Shown here: positions 61,365-64,000 of the stretch, in pieces
Layout of the letters: each line of letters starts with the position of its first letter
How positions within the stretch are numbered: position 1 is the stretch's first letter
Assembly: GCA_016212095.1 (NCBI GenBank)
Contig: JACRHH010000002.1
Location: forward strand, 1 to 64,000
Length of the DNA: 64,000 nt
From: Nitrospirota bacterium
Lineage (GTDB): Bacteria; Nitrospirota; Thermodesulfovibrionia; SZUA-242
Direction: 5' to 3'
Program-made: the position numbers and the translations under genes
Notes under the pieces: model-generated
What the model saw: the letters and a program-made list of their open reading frames with translations, nothing else
Told to the model about the DNA's origin: nothing
The model's database searches: none

Positions 61365-61434
61365 TGGCGCACCGGGCAAACAGTGCCCATGCCGCCCCCG
61401 ACAAACCCGCAACCGCGCGCATAATCAAGCTATT

Positions 61435-61815
61435 TCACAGAAAATAGCCCATTATTTCCTCCAGTATTCCGGACAGTTCCGGCACTTCGGAGCGGAGAGC
61501 GCGACCATCGGCCAGATGCTTGTGATCGGGAAAGTCGCACGCAGGCTTATGGCGGGCGTTGTCGTAGCGAAAAAGCATCGCGCCGTCACAATCCTGGTAA
61601 TGGAAAGAGTAGGTGAGCTTTTCTGCCCTGTACCTGAGATCAAGGTACTCGGTGAAGAATAGGCTGGATCCATCGACGAAAATTATGGTTCCCCTGATAA
61701 CCCCGATCTTGGCTGTCCTGCAATCGGCGGCAACGGTCGAATCGACTATCAGTTCGGTGTTCGAATAGTCGTCAACTATCCGGGCCAGCGTGGCGGCGTA
61801 TTCAGTGAGCAACAT
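61435..61815 (-). CDS. TumE-type (DUF6516) toxin-like protein
   Basis: A 126-residue protein with the features I associate with the TumE/DUF6516 family: GVIRGTIIFVDGSSLFFTEYL, a YRAEKLTYSFHYQD core and RYDNARHKPACDFPDHKHLADG (both in parts; key residues the RYDN..H and FPDHKH clusters). The start at 61815 is used because the TTG at 61821 lies inside the partner gene. It overlaps the partner by 14 bp, the normal layout of toxin-antitoxin pairs. Confidence 0.75.
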   Translation of the reverse strand: MLLTEYAATLARIVDDYSNTELIVDSTVAADCRTAKIGVIRGTIIFVDGSSLFFTEYLDLRYRAEKLTYSFHYQDCDGAMLFRYDNARHKPACDFPDHKHLADGRALRSEVPELSGILEEIMGYFL

Positions 61816-62098
61816 ACTCAATGGCCCGGAGTTTTTGCAGGTCGGCGACGATCCTGTCCCTTATTTTCAACTCTCCAGCCCACTCAACGTACTCACTGTC
61901 GCCGCGCTCCAGGTCTTCGGATGCATAATCTTTAATAAACGTCTCGGTAGAAACGCCGTACAGGCTCTCTTGAGCGGCGATTTGCCGCTCAGTTTTATGC
62001 AGGCCTATTTCCAGCCGCTTGATTTCCGCAACGATGGCGGCCTTGACTATATCAATGGCATTGTCCTGCACATCCGACTGAATCTGCAACCGTATCAT
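61802..62098 (-). CDS. Partner (antitoxin-like) of the TumE-type protein
   Basis: A 98-residue, mostly helical charged protein (AEIKRLEIGLHKTERQIAAQ, then VEWAGELKIRDRIVADLQKL). No DNA-binding domain is obvious; an antitoxin role is inferred from position and overlap with the toxin-like gene. AGGAGG lies 7 nt before the ATG. Confidence 0.65.
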   Translation of the reverse strand: MIRLQIQSDVQDNAIDIVKAAIVAEIKRLEIGLHKTERQIAAQESLYGVSTETFIKDYASEDLERGDSEYVEWAGELKIRDRIVADLQKLRAIEYVAH

Positions 62099-62189
62099 CT
62101 GCTTGCCTCCTTTTATGGTTCCGCTTTCAATATACCTGTCATTACGTTAGATTTCGAGTGGTGAGTAGAGAACGATGCAGGCAGCGGGC

Positions 62190-62876
62190 TTAAGCCCGCT
62201 GTTGCAACAACTTCCACGGGTATTCATCTCCCGGCGGCTCTGCCAAAAGCCGTATTCGCTCTTTTGTAACCGGGTGATCGAACTCAAGCATAGCCGAAAA
62301 AAGGGCAATGTTGCGCCCGGCAAGCGCCTTTGGCGCGCCGTATTTTAGGTCGCCGCATAGCGGCCAGCCCCGCGACGACATCTGCACCCGTATCTGGTGC
62401 GGGCGTCCGGTGATCAGATCGACCTCGACAAGCGACAGTCCGCCGCCGCCTGCGGCTACAACACGATAGCGCAGCCGCGCCTCTTTCGAGCCCGAAACAT
62501 GGCTCGATACATTAATAGCTGTGTTTCGCTCGTGATCTTTCAGCAGATAATCGACCAGTTCGTCTTCCGGCGGCGGCTCGCCATGCAGAACGGCAAGATA
62601 ACGCTTGGCTATCGTGCCGGTTCTGAACTGTTCCGAAAGCCTTGACGCCGCCTTTGAGGTTCTGGCAAACAGCACAATGCCGCCAGCCGGCCGGTCTATC
62701 CGGTGCAGAAGCCCGATGAAGACGTTGCCGGGCTTGGCGTATTTTTGCTTGACCCAATCCTTAACCCAGTCAATCAGCGCGGCGTCGCCGGTTATATCGC
62801 CCTGAACGAGCATGTTCCAGGGCTTGACCACGGCGATGCAGTGATTGTCCTCGAAGATTACAATTGGTTCAGGCAT
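62190..62876 (-). CDS. RluA-family pseudouridine synthase
   Basis: A 228-residue RNA-modifying enzyme without an S4 domain. The catalytic Asp lies in LLHRIDRPAGG (canonical HRLDxxTSG), followed by AKRYLAVLHGE and TGRPHQIRVQMSSRGWPLCGD (in parts). KPWNMLVQGD is the N-terminal strand of the family. The start at 62876 overlaps the methyltransferase gene by 8 bp. Substrate (tRNA or rRNA site) not assignable. Confidence 0.92.
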   Translation of the reverse strand: MPEPIVIFEDNHCIAVVKPWNMLVQGDITGDAALIDWVKDWVKQKYAKPGNVFIGLLHRIDRPAGGIVLFARTSKAASRLSEQFRTGTIAKRYLAVLHGEPPPEDELVDYLLKDHERNTAINVSSHVSGSKEARLRYRVVAAGGGGLSLVEVDLITGRPHQIRVQMSSRGWPLCGDLKYGAPKALAGRNIALFSAMLEFDHPVTKERIRLLAEPPGDEYPWKLLQQRA

Positions 62877-63750
62877 CTCCGTCAACGCCAATCGACGCCG
62901 CAGACCACCGGGCGAATATGCCGCACGGAAGAACGCGCCGCGATGACGACTGCGGAATGACCAGATCGCCAGATTCCAGCGTCCCGCCGAGACGATCCGC
63001 ATAATCCTCCAGGAAATTCCTCATGCTCATGTGGGCGTAGCCGGACGCGTATGTGTTAATCAGAAAGAAAAGCGGCCTGTCCGAAAGAAGCGACATGCAG
63101 CCTGAAACCAATGGCGCGAGATCGGTCTCGATCTTCCACATCTCGCCGGAGGCGCCGCGCCCGTAGGGAGGCGGATCCATCACAACCGCGTCGTAGCGCG
63201 CGCCACGGCGCGTCTCCCGCGCAACGAACGCCGACACGTCATCCTGAATCCAGCGGATTTTCCTGCCTGTCAGCCCGCTCGCCTCCTGATTCTCCCGCGC
63301 CCATTTTATCGCACCCTTCGATGCGTCAACATGAACCACCTCTGCCCCAACAGACGCCGCCGCAAGCGTGGCCCCGCCGGTATAGGCGAACAGATTCAGC
63401 ACCCGCCCGCCGCCGCGTTTTGCAATCAGGCGCTGAAGCCAGAGCCAGTTTGCCGCCTGTTCCGGAAAAAGGCCGGTATGCTTGAAAGATGTGGGCTTGA
63501 CCCTGAAAACCAGCTCGCGAAACGATACCGTCCAGCTTTCCGGCAGGCTGCGCCTGAACGTCCATTCGCCTTCGCGCCCGCTTCGCGCGTATTCGGCGTC
63601 GGCCTTGCGCCACTCGGCTTCCGGAAGCGCGGGCAGCCATATCGCCTGCGGATCGGGCCGCACAAGACGGTATTTGCCGTAGCGCTCGAATTTCCGTCCG
63701 CCGCCGGAGTCGATCAGCTCGTAGTCAGTCCAGTTGAAATCGGTTTCCAT
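62869..63750 (-). CDS. Class I SAM-dependent methyltransferase (RlmI/RlmK-like)
   Basis: A 293-residue protein resembling the methyltransferase domain of 23S rRNA m5C/m7G methyltransferases. Motif I is NLFAYTGGATLAAASVGA, the acidic motif is VVHVDASKGAIKWAREN, and the catalytic motif IV is VVMDPPPYGRG. The N-terminal part (GLFPEQAANWLWL) is typical of the family, whose PUA domain is absent here. It lies 6 bp after rnhB and overlaps the pseudouridine synthase. Confidence 0.9.
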   Translation of the reverse strand: METDFNWTDYELIDSGGGRKFERYGKYRLVRPDPQAIWLPALPEAEWRKADAEYARSGREGEWTFRRSLPESWTVSFRELVFRVKPTSFKHTGLFPEQAANWLWLQRLIAKRGGGRVLNLFAYTGGATLAAASVGAEVVHVDASKGAIKWARENQEASGLTGRKIRWIQDDVSAFVARETRRGARYDAVVMDPPPYGRGASGEMWKIETDLAPLVSGCMSLLSDRPLFFLINTYASGYAHMSMRNFLEDYADRLGGTLESGDLVIPQSSSRRVLPCGIFARWSAASIGVDGDA

Positions 63751-63756
63751 CGTTTT

Positions 63757-64000
63757 CTAAAACAGCCTGCGTTGTCTTACGCCGCCGAAAGTCATGCGGT
63801 GAATGGCGCACGGGCCGAATTGCTCGATCCGCTCCAGATGAAGCTTCGTGCCGTACCCCTTGTGACCGGTGAAGCCGTATTTGGGAAATTGTTTGTGGTA
63901 ACTGCGCATCATCGAGTCGCGCACTTCCTTGGCAACTATTGATGCGGCGGCTATGGATGCGCTCGTGTCGTCGCCCTTGACGATGCCGCGCTGTTCGATG
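63757..64000 (-). CDS. rnhB: Ribonuclease HII (C-terminal part; N-terminus beyond window)
   Basis: The visible 80 residues match the C-terminal half of RNase HII: GDDTSASIAAASIVAKEVRD (in parts), then PKYGFTGHKGYGTKLHLE and CAIHRMTFGGV. It removes ribonucleotides from DNA-RNA hybrids. The catalytic acidic residues of the first half lie outside the window, which cuts the gene at 64000. Confidence 0.93.
   Translation of the reverse strand, partial: IEQRGIVKGDDTSASIAAASIVAKEVRDSMMRSYHKQFPKYGFTGHKGYGTKLHLERIEQFGPCAIHRMTFGGVRQRRLF

Overview
The window is chromosomal DNA (bases estimated by eye at somewhat under 60% G+C) from a diderm, anaerobic, respiratory bacterium. Lipobox lipoproteins, Lgt, a SurA/PpiC-type foldase and an OmpA-family lipoprotein point to an outer membrane. 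Desulfoferrodoxin, rubrerythrin, a triheme c-type cytochrome, a HypC orphan and a membrane-bound hydrogenase-related (Ehr-like) complex point to an anaerobic, cytochrome-rich lifestyle. Gene families and style (atpB-atpE apart from the other ATP synthase genes, an excisionase/EIIA regulator fused to an Ehr operon, many two-component systems with an NtrC-type activator) fit the former Deltaproteobacteria (Desulfobacterota or relatives). I cannot name a species.

Layout. 1-5.7 kb (minus): M48 protease, lipoprotein, endonuclease III, ferredoxin, a deoxyhypusine-synthase-like protein, NUDIX hydrolase, Hfq and GltX. 5.7-10.9 kb (minus): one 1698-residue kinase/AAA/helical-repeat/GAF/GGDEF signalling protein. 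11-18.8 kb (minus): NAD, pyrimidine, purine and riboflavin biosynthesis, NusB and signal peptidase I. 18.9-21.4 kb: PpiC foldase, cold-shock protein, desulfoferrodoxin and rubrerythrin. 21.6-32 kb: signalling genes (a heme-motif hybrid kinase with its response regulator, two more sensor kinases, an NtrC-type activator), prepilin peptidase and rimP-nusA. 32.1-33.8 kb (minus): tmRNA, SmpB, LarE. 33.8-36.4 kb: a truncated cupredoxin-like gene, a DUF4079 membrane protein and a cluster of small membrane proteins behind duplicated sigma-54 promoters. 36.4-45.1 kb (minus): an Ehr-type operon (six complex-I-like subunits) with an inserted toxin-antitoxin pair and a HTH-EIIA regulator as first gene. 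45.2-57.2 kb (mostly plus): atpB-atpE, lgt, an aminotransferase, era, recO, hypC and the lysine/DAP genes lysA-dapF-dapA, then a DsrE-like protein and aroD. 57.2-64 kb (mostly minus): spermidine synthase, ornithine decarboxylase-like enzyme, TlyA, a triheme cytochrome, a TumE-type toxin pair, RluA-type synthase, a methyltransferase and RNase HII.

The most notable observations are: (i) AtpE has Ala where the ion-binding carboxylate of the rotor ring should be; (ii) the Ehr large subunit lacks the NiFe cysteines and its operon regulator has four TGTCC repeats at exact 10-bp spacing next to its start codon; (iii) a family of small glycine-rich membrane proteins has been duplicated together with a 99-bp sigma-54 promoter block (86 of 99 bases identical); (iv) a hybrid histidine kinase carries a CxxCH heme motif in its sensor domain and Gln instead of the phosphoacceptor His; (v) intergenic DNA is rich in structured repeats: two dispersed palindrome families, an array of alternating complementary 8-mers upstream of rimP, and 34-bp repeats that build the atpB promoter.
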